Source: Amanita rubescens (taxonomy: Eukaryota > Basidiomycota > Agaricomycetes > Agaricales > Amanitaceae). Taken from it: DNA of 64,000 nt. The notes below the pieces were generated by a model, which saw only the letters and a list, made by a program, of their open reading frames with translations, had not been told where the DNA came from and made no database searches. The position numbers and the translations under genes were made by a program. The stretch covers positions 1 to 64,000 of the forward strand of contig WION01000079.1 of assembly GCA_015039365.1 (NCBI GenBank). Reading direction: 5' to 3'. This document shows positions 12,180-22,920 of this stretch, in pieces (positions within the stretch are counted from its first letter, which is position 1; every line of letters starts with the position of its first letter).

Positions 12180-13456
12180 GGGGCTACAAGAAATAACAGG
12201 TAAATAACAGGTAAAAAGCAGCGTGTTCGACAATCCAGCTAGAGTCCTGGCAGGTGCATCTTGGCATGCCTTCACCTTAAGTGATATGCCGCTTAACCTG
12301 GGCTGCCCGTAAGACGGCAGTCGGTATCGCGGGTGGCATAGGAGCGGGTGCGCGCCATGATTGCAAATAGCTTCAAGCTGCTCGACGTGCTTGTGCTTAC
12401 GGCGCTCATGGCGCTCTGCACGTACGACTTGTTCTGTCATGCGCATCGCGTATTGTTGGCTTCTTCACCCGGCGGAACTTGGTGCGATTTAGGGGAAGCA
12501 TAGAAATGTGCACGTCGTTCGGTGACGAGGGCATGAAGAGCGCGTTGCTTATCTAGCCAACGCAGTGTTTTGCTGAGCTCAATAGCAGCCTGAGCACGAA
12601 GCTTGCCATGTAAGGGAGCGTAGCATCTGTTCTGCTGGAGTAGCGTTCTTATTTTCGATGGTTATCTTGTTTTTAAAGAGATTGTCGTCGGCCAGACCGC
12701 CATCGCCGATAGTTGAAGGTAAAGCCTCAAGCTGGCGAATACATTGCTGCAAACGCGCTTCCACGCAACGATCAGCATTGAGGCCCAGGGGTATAAGGGC
12801 CTTAGGGGTTGGGAGACACTGTAAGCGTAGCAAAAAGCTTGGGATCAGCATCTCGAGATGCGTGAATGGGTGTCGGAAGGCGATGTACCGGAGTTGACGT
12901 TGTCTTCGAAGAACGGACTATGCTGTGTTGATGGAGGTAGCCAAGTCTATCTTCTGATGCCTGTGATGGTTCGGTAGCAGGAGAAGCGCGAGGCCTGACA
13001 CTGTCGGCTGCTGATTCGAGAGAGAGTCGTCTTTGGAAGCCTTGACAGCAGCATCTACGATGCGCGACTGTACATCCGGGCCTTGCAACGTCTCTTCTAG
13101 GTCTGTTCGTCCGGCACCCTCATTGCCTGCTGCGGGTGTTCCGGAACAGCGTTGCCCCGAGATAAAGGTTTGAAAGCTTGAATTTGCGCCCAAAGCGGGC
13201 TGACGAGTTCTGTGGAGAAGGGTGTTGGTGTTTGCGGAGAAGCAGGATACGATTGAGCGGAGAGGGCGGAACCATTGGGAACAGGCTGCTGGATGTGGCC
13301 ATTTGTGGCGGGTTGTTGAGAGAGGTTGAGGTTTTGAGCTCTGCCTAAAAGAAGAGAGTGAAGGGAGAGCGGGTACAGAAGTATGTGGGACATACTCTGG
13401 TTCATCGGAAAAGTATTCGAGCAGCTGGTCGAGCTCATTTGGTCATTTATGCTCAT
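12180..13456 (-). pseudogene. Decayed SNF2/Brahma-type remodeller N-terminal region
   Basis: Minus-strand reading across changing frames gives the N-terminal order of fungal SNF2 ATPases. First comes a Gln/Pro-rich leader from an ATG at 13456, then a QLQ-like segment (W-A-Q-I-Q-A-F-K-P-L-S-R-G, about 13190) and L-Q-G-P-D-V-Q-S-R-I-V-D-A-A-V (about 13080). Next are F-R-H-P-F-T-H-L (about 12880), C-I-R-Q-L-E-A-L-P-S-T-I-G (about 12735) and I-E-L-S-K-T-L-R-W-L-D-K-Q-R-A-L. Last is an HSA-like part (R-M-T-E-Q-V-V-R-A-E-R-H-E-R-R-K, about 12430). Several frame changes and stops interrupt it and no helicase domain follows. It is a fragment copy, not a gene. Confidence 0.75.
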
Positions 13457-14628
13457 GGCGGGCTTTTGTTGAGAAAATTGACGCGCTACGTGAGGTGAGC
13501 GGGAGCGCAGGGGAGTGAGCACGGGGGACGTACGGGGATGACCTGTTGGACGTCCGGAAGCTGCTGTTGCCTGGGCTGATGCCGTAGTGACGACGGCGTA
13601 CGCTTGGAGGAACACAACCGCCAGATCTGTTGAGACCGGATGGGTAACGGGAGTTGGTCAGGCTGGGCTTCCGAGTCTTATAGTACTAAGACTCACGGTC
13701 GTTACTAAGTAGTCAATGTCGATCTTGCATCAGTGCAAAGGCGCCTGGCGAGCCCGTGGAAGCCGAGCGAGTCAGTGTGCAAGGCGTGGAGTCGAGTCAT
13801 GATAAGAGCAAATTCCCACACGAACGAAAACCTGCAAGGCTGCAACACCGTGACCGATAGCGATAGTTTTTCAAGGTCATCTTCGGTTAAAACACTATCC
13901 CACACTATATAGCAGAATTCGAGAAATGCGAATAACTTCTACAGGAAGATGCCGTGAAGATATACCTGCCATATTGAATATCAATCCGATGCTAAGACTC
14001 TATTATAAATACAATTCTGATCCGAGTGGGTGGTAATGGACCCAGACCAGTTCGCTTTTACAAAGAAGAATTGGCGGGAGAGACATCTCTCTGTGCGCTA
14101 GGACGAACAACACCAGCCAACTGGACACATTTAAAAAAAGGTAGATGATGCTGTCGATAATGATATATATAGACATCGAAAAGCTGGCTGAAAAGTATCC
14201 GTCTGTGTATGGACCTCAACTGAACTACAACGAATTGGTCTCTGGTCGACAACTATTGACCAAAACAAAATTGATCAGCCTCAAGATTATGGCTGTCCCC
14301 AGAGTCCCCCAAAGCCAGCTCGTATTCAGTATTGCGGTGGTGTGCTACTCCGTCATATCCAACTATTGAACTAACGCTTACCCTATGGTCCACCTTTTGT
14401 TTGTTATCGATCTCATCATGTATAGGATTAAAAGTCATATCCACTCGTCTCTCAAAGCAATGACATATCCCTATATTGGATTCATCGCACAGGACAGCCA
14501 GCCTCGTTCGTATTACATGTTCCACAGCCTTGTACGAGCAACGTCGACAACATCATGGCACAAAATTTTACAAGAGCTATGGTTACAAATGTGCAATAAG
14601 ACATAATCGTGATCCAAGTAATGCCTCC
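13457..14628. other. Intergenic, no gene seen
   Basis: No recognisable coding family. The only structure I see is a roughly 55-bp segment (14231-14285) that recurs inverted at 17325-17379. Confidence 0.5.
14231..14285 (+). repeat. 55-bp inverted repeat, arm 1
   Basis: Shares ATTGGTCTCTG and GACCAAAACAAAATTGATC with the minus strand of 17325-17379, about 85% identity. The arms bracket about 3 kb containing the aegerolysin, repeat R3 and the KH ORF. Confidence 0.7.
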
Positions 14629-15079
14629 CTAACGTCTTCCAATGTGGACTCCCAGCTGTCCTGGAGCACCTGTACTGGGAGGGCGTTGGGCTTGAACCTG
14701 CCAATCATCGTCGGACGCAGATGCCTCCAACTTGTTGGTACCCCCTAAGGCGCCATCCCAAGAAATATGGGCGATAATTCTCCCCGTTCGCGCCTCCTGG
14801 AGGTCGAACGATCCCTCGGTGCCACTTGGAGGGTCGGATCGGCCGCATGCGCTAATCAAGAATGACCCGGGACGAATGATCTGACCATCGTATTGAGATG
14901 GCGGAATCGCTCCGTCGGTACCCACACATTTTCGAACATGAAAAATAAGTCGAGAAGATGAAGCGACCACAAATACCGTATTCATAGAACATGCCCGACA
15001 CAATCTTTGGATTCCTGATTTCTATGTCCTCCCTGCTTTGATTGCCGATTGCGAGCGCAATCCACTGTTCAGATGGCAT
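14629..15079 (-). CDS. Aegerolysin-family protein
   Basis: Aegerolysins are small beta-sandwich proteins that bind membrane lipids; some act with a MACPF partner to form pores. Exon 1 is 15079-14977 and exon 2 14909-14629 (intron 67 nt), giving 127 residues against about 130-140 in the family. Family marks: Q-W-I-A-L-A-I-G-N-Q-S and D-I-E-I-R-N near the N-terminus, then A-C-G-R-S-D-x-P-S-G-T-E-G-S-F-D-L, then I-S-W-D and a final G-A-P-G-Q-L-G-V. No signal peptide, as usual. The start is the only ATG before the first family motif. The intron acceptor is the best AG but weak, so the join may be off by a few bases. No MACPF partner gene is seen in the window, so pore formation cannot be claimed. 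Confidence 0.8.
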
Positions 15080-15972
15080 ACTGAGTTGGTCGACAGAGGA
15101 TGAGAGTAAACTGTGAGAGGTTTGCTTGCTATGACCTTGAAATGATACGAGGACCTTGAATATTCATTCTAGGCAACGTAATACAACCACCAGATGCTGT
15201 TCCAAGAACGAAATTGATGCTGTTGCACCCACCACGGCTTGGCTCCTCCACGATTTTGACCAATAACAAAAAAAAACGCAAGGCACGAGACCGGCCTTAT
15301 CTTTCAATCATGTCCATCAGACCAGATCGGTCCCCTATTGAACATTTAATGATACGGAGCATCATTCACGATGACACTGTTGAAAAACGAGGCATCCCAT
15401 TGTCATCGTGTGGGCGAGGCTTTCGATGCAAAAATCTCTGACATCGATAATGCTTCCTGTTTATGCACGTTCATCGCAAACGGGGAAAGGAGCGCGTGAC
15501 ACATTGTATGAGATAGAAACGTATCTCCACAGAAAAATAGTCTGGGACAGACAATATTTCCTGTCATTCGAGGATAAATGTGTGATTTCCGAACCTCCAT
15601 CATTAAAAATTCCTGTACCGTGCCTTGTCCACTGGATGCCAGACGGAGTTCTGCAGCGGCACGATGCAGAAACCGTGCTAAAAGAGTTACAAGCTGCAGA
15701 GAAAGCATGACTGGGTGAATCTCGATGAGCGGGAAACGTGAGAGTGGAAACACAGCCACAGCGCAAGTCCTCTATTCGGCCTTAAACTTAAAGGACTGGG
15801 TGTCGCTACTTGAGTGAGTTACGTGGATGACCTAGAGTCCTTCCCGCAACTCCTCTCGCTATTGTCTTGTGTACCTACGTAAGTTGTCGGATGCTCAGAG
15901 AAGCGAGTCGCTGTGTTGATTAGAGATACGTAGATTGTCAATTTTGGCGTTGCAGATAGCAGCGAGTCAACC
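15080..15972. other. Intergenic, no gene seen
   Basis: Overlapping open frames exist on both strands between 15400 and 15770 but none shows a known motif or intron pattern. The 15900-15930 part (TTGATTAGAGAT) recurs near 6635, linking this flank to the repeat mosaic. Confidence 0.5.
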
Positions 15973-16335
15973 CTGGTTATACCAATCCCGAGACGATCTC
16001 TGACGTGAACAAGAACGAGCAGCGACTCGAGAAGCTAAAGCGTTGCAAGCCCAGGATACCACCACGTGCCAGATCCAAAGCCTACAATCGTATTCAAAGT
16101 TGACCGCTGTACCGGTCGGAGGCAATGCGTTGATAGAGACGTTCAGCGCTGAATCTATCCGACGAATGGTTTGTGTTCTTTTCACTCGAATCTGAAGCAG
16201 GCATAGTAGGCAGTAGGATAACGCCAAACAATACTTAATCAGATGGTACATTGTAAGGGCAAAAAAAATCTGATCTGAGGATGTTCTGAAGATAGGTAAG
16301 GAGATTTACGATAGCGGGTCCAGAGACTTGGGGGA
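15973..16335. repeat. Dispersed repeat R3, copy 2
   Basis: Copy of 8783-9122. In the minus direction it begins immediately after the third KH domain of the neighbouring ORF and supplies that ORF's last 30 or so codons and its stop. The same edge base is used as in copy 1. Confidence 0.85.
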
Positions 16336-17308
16336 AATCAATCCGGTCTCTCCTTTCCTTCTCGGTCCCGAGCTGATGATAAAGCAAGAATAGTGCTTTT
16401 TCGTTGGACTCTGGGGTGCCAATGATGGTAAACATGCGCTCGCCTGTCTCGTCGTGAGGTGTCTTGGCGATGGAGATCTTGGATCCAGACAGACGACGGA
16501 ATTCGGTTATTTTTGTTCCACCCCGGCCAATGATACAACCCACCATGTCTGACGGGATGGATATGTTTTGTGTGCGGAGATTGGACGCCGGTCGGGATAC
16601 GACGGGATCCGAGGGAGATCCTGAGGAAGATTTTTGGCGTTTAGATTTGTCATATTTTTTATATCTGCGATCCCTGCCATGTTTTTGGCTTCTGTCTGAT
16701 TTTTGGCTTCTGCCTGATTTTTGGCTTCTACCAGCGTCGCCATCCTGGCGACGAGAACACCTACTCCCGCCCAGGTCATCGTGAGCATTACACGGGTTAA
16801 AAAGCACGGTGTCCAATCCCCTCTCCCAGTTTTCCAACAAACATTTCCCGATTTCTTCAATCGCGAGCCCGATGGCTTCGGGGGTTCCCTGGACATCGAC
16901 AATACGTTCCGTGGATTCGGGCAGCATGGCTTTGGCGGCGATCATACGTGCGCCAGAAGAGTCTTGTATGGCCTTTATCTTGATACCTTGGCGGCCGATA
17001 ATGGCGCCCATGAGGCTGTGGGAGATGAGGAGACGTATGGAGGTGATGGGGGAAGAGGGGTTTGCGGATACGAGTTGAGTGTATGCCTTTGCCACCGCAT
17101 GGACAGAGCCCGTTACAGCCAGAACGAGCACATGCACGCCGGAAATGACGTTGCTGTTGACGCCCGTGCAGTCTCTAAGTTCAGCGACATTAATGATGCC
17201 TACGTCTTTTGTGCTGAGGAGGGCACGGAGGGTGAGGACTTTATCCTGGGGGGGTGAGACTGAGGGAGAGCGGGAGTGAGACGGGGAGGTCATGGTGGGA
17301 CTGTACAT
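16235..17308 (-). CDS. KH-domain (PCBP/Rnc1-like) RNA-binding protein, altered copy
   Basis: An intronless 357-codon frame from the first ATG. It would bind C-rich RNA through KH domains. KH1 (about residues 25-80) reads D-V-G-I-I-N-V-A-E-L-R-D: about six residues containing the G-x-x-G loop are missing, in frame, so this domain should not bind RNA. KH2 keeps G-A-I-I-G-R-Q-G and KH3 keeps G-C-I-I-G-R-G-G. Between them lies an R-S-Q-K repeat region rich in Lys, Arg and Ser. After KH3 the frame runs into repeat R3, so the C-terminus is not native. Absence of introns in an intron-rich genome suggests a retrocopy. The frame is still open, so some product may be made; function doubtful. Confidence 0.65.
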   Translation of the reverse strand: MYSPTMTSPSHSRSPSVSPPQDKVLTLRALLSTKDVGIINVAELRDCTGVNSNVISGVHVLVLAVTGSVHAVAKAYTQLVSANPSSPITSIRLLISHSLMGAIIGRQGIKIKAIQDSSGARMIAAKAMLPESTERIVDVQGTPEAIGLAIEEIGKCLLENWERGLDTVLFNPCNAHDDLGGSRCSRRQDGDAGRSQKSGRSQKSDRSQKHGRDRRYKKYDKSKRQKSSSGSPSDPVVSRPASNLRTQNISIPSDMVGCIIGRGGTKITEFRRLSGSKISIAKTPHDETGERMFTIIGTPESNEKALFLLYHQLGTEKERRDRIDFPQVSGPAIVNLLTYLQNILRSDFFCPYNVPSD

Positions 17309-17324
17309 ACCACGATAATCTTGA

Positions 17325-17379
17325 CTCTTGAGGCCGATCAATTTTGTTTTGGTCAATATGCCGATCAGAGACCAATCCG
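17325..17379 (-). repeat. 55-bp inverted repeat, arm 2
   Basis: Reverse complement of 14231-14285. It lies just upstream of the KH ORF's ATG. Either a terminal repeat of a mobile segment or a leftover of an inverted duplication. Confidence 0.7.
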
Positions 17380-17474
17380 TTGTGCCGGGACTTGGGGAGT
17401 ACCTTAGGTTTGAATATTTGAATCCGAGCTGCCATCCGACCCTGCCGAGCGGTCTCTTTGATGAATACTAGATG

Positions 17475-17540
17475 TCATGGAATCGCCGCCACGACCGAAA
17501 TGCCGAGTACAAAGATGAGTAGCATGCGCAAGAATAACGA
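17475..17540 (-). pseudogene. Signal-peptide remnant of the triple-W secreted family
   Basis: Minus strand reads S-L-F-L-R-M-L-L-I-F-V-L-G-I-S-V-V-A-A-I-P then a stop. This is the family leader (M-L-F-L-H-x-L-L-F-F-V-L-G-x-S-V-V-A-I-P) with its ATG changed to TCG and everything after the cleavage site gone. It shows the family once reached 10 kb beyond its present cluster. Confidence 0.75.
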
Positions 17541-18329
17541 TACCAGCTGCGGTTTTGCGAGGCGGATGCAGGCCATTTTATACGAGGCGGGTAAACGTTG
17601 GTCCCAAGCCGAATCAGCTAATCCCAGGCCATAGTCGACCCTACTTACCAGACTTCTAGGATCCCATCCGTCTCGTTCATCTAATAAGGCTTTGCCAGTC
17701 TGAGGCCACTGCACCAGCCTTCCTGTTCCTCTATGCAATCCACCGTACCCTTGGTTTGTCACGGATTCACGGTCATCCCGTTAAACTCAGTCAGGCATGA
17801 TGAGCTTGATCCCGGTTTTCAACACGGTCACCGGTCACCCCTGCACCGTAAAATTCACCATCAGACGGCTTCAAAAACGATAAAACCAGATAATTATAAG
17901 TATCTAGCCTGATGATTTTGTTCAATCACGAGCACTCTTGAAGGTTGAGCGCTTGAGCACTGCGTATGAGGTTGTCTTGAAGTGAGTACTGCGGCTCGCT
18001 GCGGGATCATGTTCAGTGAGCCTCCGGTCTTTTAACGTCAAGCACCCACCTCGATAGCATTTCGATAGGGACAAGTATCGCACTTCTGCCTCGTTCCGTG
18101 GGGGCGTAATGGACTTTGACCCAGTGACGCGTTCAAGCAGTGAAACATTCTCGAGGAACAAGAGCCGAGCGTTTGCCTTGATAATGCATTGTCTTATGGA
18201 TTGCAGTGGCAGTAACAAGGACTTGTCATGTTTTTGCGTAGTAAATGCAATATACGATGGATGATAATAGTACAAAATGGACACGTTACTAGCACACACA
18301 AGATACTTACACCAGGTAAAATGACTTTT
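17541..18329. other. Intergenic, no gene seen
   Basis: 3' flank of the membrane-protein gene at 18330. Nothing else recognised. Confidence 0.5.
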
Positions 18330-21300
18330 TCACCGCTTGAAAAGCAAAAAAGAGATGGTAAACATCCCAGCGATAGCCCCTAACGCACCGGCAGCCGTCC
18401 ACCGCGTATACTCGTTGAACGGACGTCTAACGAGGTGAACATCCGTGATAGACACACCCCGGAGGGAGAACAAGACAACGCCCGTCACGAACCCGATGAT
18501 GGAGTACAACAGGAACACGACGGGAAGGGACATGACGACACTTCGTTTCGATAGCATCAAGAGCCCTTCTCCACCTATCACCTGAGGAGGCCTTTCGAGG
18601 TCCGCTTTGATGGTAAAGATAGCGAGGAGCGTCGAGGCCATTGAAAAGATGGCAGAAACGAGCGCTACGAATCCCGCGATGCGCATGACGCTATCCAGTC
18701 CCGACAATGTGAGGAAAGTCACCGACGCGCTCAATATAATGGATGCCTTTCAAACACGTCAATTTGGGTCAAAATCCCGGGTATAGAATCAAACACGTAC
18801 CATGATACACGTGCACGCGCCAATGACAAACATTGGAGCAGCGGTCCTCAACCCGCTCTCTTCGTCCGCTCTGTGGTCTCTCGAGCGGTCAAGGAAGAAG
18901 TAAGGAATACCGAGACACAAGCAGGATATGGTAAAGTCCACAAGAACGCGGGGGAACGCCCTGCGGTAAATTGGCGCTGTCGCAGTTTTGGCCGTGACGT
19001 CTTTCGGCAGGGGTTTGTTGGGACGAAAATGTTGTTGACGCCATTGTGCAACTCGCAACAGGATCCTTGCGATGGTTCGAGTTTGAATGGCAACGTCAAC
19101 CCGTCCCTCCTTGTCATCTAAACGCATACATTAGAATACAAGTCAAACAATATTTAAAGAAACGTACCATCGAACCGCTTGAGTAGATCTAGCAACGTTC
19201 CACATTCTTCCTGCGTGAAAGGAGCAGGAATCGGCGATTGAGAAGGAAGAAGCCGTTCTGCACAATTCGATTAATATTAATGCACGAGTCCACCAGTTCC
19301 GGAAAGACGTACCCGTCATAGCCCAATTAATCGCTTCATACGCTTCCTGCTTCGCCCTCGGCTCCAAAGTAACATGCGAAGGATGAGCCTCCACAAAAGC
19401 CCAATACCTATACTCCAAATCCAGCTCTGAAACCGAAATTGAGTCTCCACAAAAGAAAAAAAGAAAAAAAAAGGCAAACAACTCACGATCCTCATCTTCC
19501 TTTTTCTTCTTCAACGCCCTCCTCTTAATCGCCACATCAAACGCCTTATCAAACACCACACTCCTCTCTTTATGATCAACCCACCACCTCACAGGAATAA
19601 ACCCCTTCTTGATACTCCCCGCATCGCGAAGCCACAACTCGGCTCCCTCCGCCGCACCCTCCACGGCATCTTTATGCTGTTCCATCTCAAGATGTCTCAT
19701 CACGGCATTAGACAACCGGTCGTTCCGCATCTCAACGTCCGCAACGACGCGCGCCGAGGGGTTGACGTAATACACGTATGAATCGGGGAGGTGGATTTCC
19801 ACCCACCCATTTTCGCGCAGACGAGGGGGCGTAGCGGATTCGTGCTGTTCAAAGGTGCCGTACCGACCGGGAGTAGTGGCAGTTATAGGGTTGGGGAACG
19901 GGTATGATGAAGAGGAGTTGCCTGTTTTTGGAGTTTTGCCGCTGCGGATGAGGGGTTGGCTTTCGCTGCTCGTGTGTGTCAGCGTGATTGAGGAGGAAGA
20001 GGAGGGTCCCAATGCACTTACTCGGAATCTGAATCGGCGCCGTAGGGTTTGGGGTTACCGAGGAACTTGGGTTGTTGGGTTGATCTGAAGAATTGGAGTT
20101 TGGGTGAGTCAGAAGAAGACGCAGGCACGGACAGACACTTACTTTGCTTTCGAATTACCAGGAACGAGTGCCGTAGGCATCGACATCATCACAGCACGAT
20201 TATCCGGGGAAGAAGAATAAATAGGCCCATTCCCATGCGAGGGAGGAAGCCTCGGCGCAACCGGATCGTCAAACGGATTTTCATTTTCGAGCGAACGGCT
20301 AGTGGCGGGGATATCTTCGCTAGAATCGCTCCTCGAAGTCAAACTCCTCGCGACAGGCCTAGGAGGAATCGACATGGGCGTCTCTTCAACGCTGTGCTGA
20401 GACCAGGGTTCATGTTCCGAAGTGTACATGTCAAGGTCTACTTGACGTGGGGGCGTCCTAGGTGCTTGTTGTCCTTGTTGGCTAGGGCTAGTGACGATAG
20501 GGATAGGGATAGGGATAATCGTCGGCATCTGCATCTGAGGCTGTGGAGGCGTTTGCTGTTGAGGTTGTTGCTTCGAAGGCGGGGGTGGGGGCACCTCATC
20601 ATCGTCTTCCGGGCTCGATCTGATATACTCGAAAAACGTGCCTTGTTTCTGCGGGATAGGAATCGGGGCAGACCTGTCCTCCTGTTCTCCTCCGCTGCTG
20701 ACAAGCAGATCGGTACTGTTTTGCGCCGTGGGGACTATAGAAGGTTCCGTTGGTTGACTTGCATCGCTCGGTGCACGTTCAATAGGTAGTGGTGATTGTT
20801 GTGGGGGTGGCGATGCAAGATCCTCTTCCGCAGCCGGCTGCGCGTACGGATCTGGGATAGGATCCGAAGAAGGAAGATCATCAACATCGTCAGTGAAAGC
20901 ACCGGGATTAGAAGTGTCTTCTTCGAGGGGAGGGGCAACGTAACCCGCGGTAGGACTCGTAACGACTTCTTGAGGATCGGAAGTGTTGGGTGGCTTGACT
21001 TCCTGCGACAAGGGAGATTTTGTAGCTGCCGGAGCGGTAATTTCCTCTTGGGACTCAGCGGCCTCTCTAGCAGGTGATTCAGCGATAGGGCTAGGCTGGT
21101 GAGGCGCGGCTGCCGCTGTACTCGCCGCAGGCTGAGGAGGGGGAGTGGCGGATCTGGTGAAGATGTTGGAGAGACTAGTGTTACTGCGGGACTTTTTGGG
21201 CTTCTTGCCGCTGGTAGACACTGCGTCGTCCTCGCGGTCAATATCGGTGGAGGTGCGCTCGCCTTGGTCGGGTGTCCCTGGACGAGCTGGGCTTATGAGC

Positions 21301-21371
21301 GCGGTGGAGGCACGGCGCATGACACCGCCCATGCGTGAAGTCCATTTCTTTGTCGGTGTCTGGTTGGCCAT
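18330..21371 (-). CDS. WW-like domain protein with four C-terminal TM helices
   Basis: Conserved basidiomycete protein of unknown role. Exons 21371-20143, 20084-20022, 19968-19487, 19426-19313, 19257-19168, 19117-18801, 18746-18330 join into 903 residues. The acceptor at 19969 has an equally good alternative three bases on. The N-terminal half is low-complexity, Pro/Ser/Gln-rich and probably disordered. A WW-like strand pair follows (G-W-V-E-I-H-L-P-D-S-Y-V-Y-Y-V-N-P). Then comes an acidic/basic helix region (A-L-K-K-K-K-E-D-E-D) and four hydrophobic segments in the last 230 residues, ending L-L-F-K-R. The first in-frame ATG (M-A-N-Q-T-P-T-K-K-W) was taken as start. Divergent from the gene at 21726 with about 350 bp between, so the two may share a promoter region. 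Confidence 0.85.
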
Positions 21372-21725
21372 GGCGGACAAGACTGAGGGGAGGTTGTTGG
21401 TGTGGAAAAGGAAATGTGCTGCGCTGCTTACTTTTTATCTAACGCCGTGCCAGGCCGTTGCGTTGAGGCAGGGCAATCAAGCACGCCTTGAGGCGGCAAG
21501 AATGATATGGATAATCTTGGGACACCACGTTTTTTGCGTAAGTCGGTTTGATGCGACTAGCATGAGCAGGGCGGTGCAAGACAGCAGCCATGAACGACAA
21601 TGAGCATGGGAGGGCGTACATGCTGGATGGCGCGTGTTGATGAACACGAGGCGGGAAACCGGGGCTGAAACATTGACCAGAGTACGTAACTTTCGCCAGC
21701 CTGAACCCACGAGGAACAAGTTACC
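21372..21725. promoter_or_regulatory. Shared divergent promoter region
   Basis: 354 bp between two divergently transcribed conserved genes. No clear TATA box or other motif seen. Confidence 0.4.
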
Positions 21726-22869
21726 ATGAAGCGTCCGTTTGACGAAGCGGACCGTGAAGAACCGAAAAAGAAATCCAAACTAGTAGCCAACCTTCAAGAT
21801 CTCCTTGATGTTTCTGACCTTCAAGGCGCGTCAGACGATGAACTCGAAGCTCGCTTCCAATACATCGCCAAAGTCATTCTCTGCGACTATGAGCTCATTG
21901 TTGGTTCATCGTCTGGGGAGAGTCGATACAGTGTCCTTGAATTGGAGTTTTACCTCTGGTTACCAGGCTCGCACGAAGACCCGTTTACTCACGGCAGTGA
22001 AGGACAACGAATACCAGCTCAATGGTACGCGCGTCATTCTTTTAAACAAGCTAGACTAACCCCACCATTGCAGGCATTTTCACCGCTCGCCTCGACCGTC
22101 GAAAGACTCTCGTCGCAGTCTAACAAGTCTAAGCTACCGAGGCGGTTCTCGCAAAGGACTTGACCTCACCATCGCCTCTTCTTCACCTCAAAAAGACATT
22201 CGAGGTGGAATTCTCCTCCGCACCCTCTCTCGTACCTCTCCAGACCCAAAAATCATATGTGGCCCATCTCTCATCGTAGACGAAATTCTCCACGCAAGCG
22301 GAGCAGTCCGCTCCATTTCATCCCTCGTCGAAACAAAATGGGATCCTTCCACCGGTCTAAAGGCCTTCCGTACCGGTGAAAGCTTAAGCAAATCAACCCA
22401 CCTCACCCTCCTCCCACGAGAGGTTGAACAACCGAGGGGATCCCACCCGACGGTTTACCGTTCCCCGCGGATCGGGCTAGACCTCTCCCATCCGGGTACA
22501 ACTCCCACACGAGACCACCCGCGTCTCCAATACCTCCCTAAACCATACCGATTCTTCATCTATCCCGACCAACTCGATAAAGGCCGTCCGCAGACCTTTC
22601 TCGGGGTCCTCCACTCGTATCTTCCCTCTCCCCCGCTAAGACCAGGGCCAGGGCCGCTCAGGGCAGACCCGGCCGTGCGCGCACAGGTGATGACTACAAT
22701 GGCGATCAAACGAGGCACGTTTGATAAATACTTTGATGATTACGCGACGGGCGTAGATAAAGGCGCTATTCGGACGTACGTCGGTACTGCGGGTAAAGGC
22801 GCTGCTTCCTCCCCCGCTACGTATCTAAGAATGATAGGCACGCTAGAACGGTTTTTTGCATCTTCATGA
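21726..22869 (+). CDS. Conserved fungal protein, unknown function
   Basis: Exons 21726-22024 and 22074-22869 (intron 49 nt) give 364 residues. The N-terminus carries a basic nuclear-localisation-like run (E-P-K-K-K-S-K). The core has E-F-Y-L-W-L-P-G-S-H-E-D-P-F-T-H-G, then across the splice W-H-F-H-R, then G-L-D-L-T-I, R-G-G-I-L-L-R-T and G-P-S-L-I-V-D-E-I-L. The H-x-D-P-F-x-H / W-x-F-H-R / L-D-x-T / G-G-x-L-x-R order faintly recalls methylpurine-DNA glycosylases, but this is a hunch. No signal peptide or membrane helix. Convergent with the phytase gene, 51 bp from its stop. Confidence 0.8.
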
Positions 22870-22920
22870 GACGCATTATACATGTATATCTTATTACATT
22901 TTATAATATATATGGGTATC

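Noticed and set aside
15403..15766. Overlapping frames of about 100 codons on both strands
   Set aside because: No family features or convincing splice structure; mutual overlap suggests chance.
17308..17356. KH ORF extension upstream of 17308
   Set aside because: The extension begins at a TTG codon and consists of the 55-bp inverted repeat, not KH-protein sequence.
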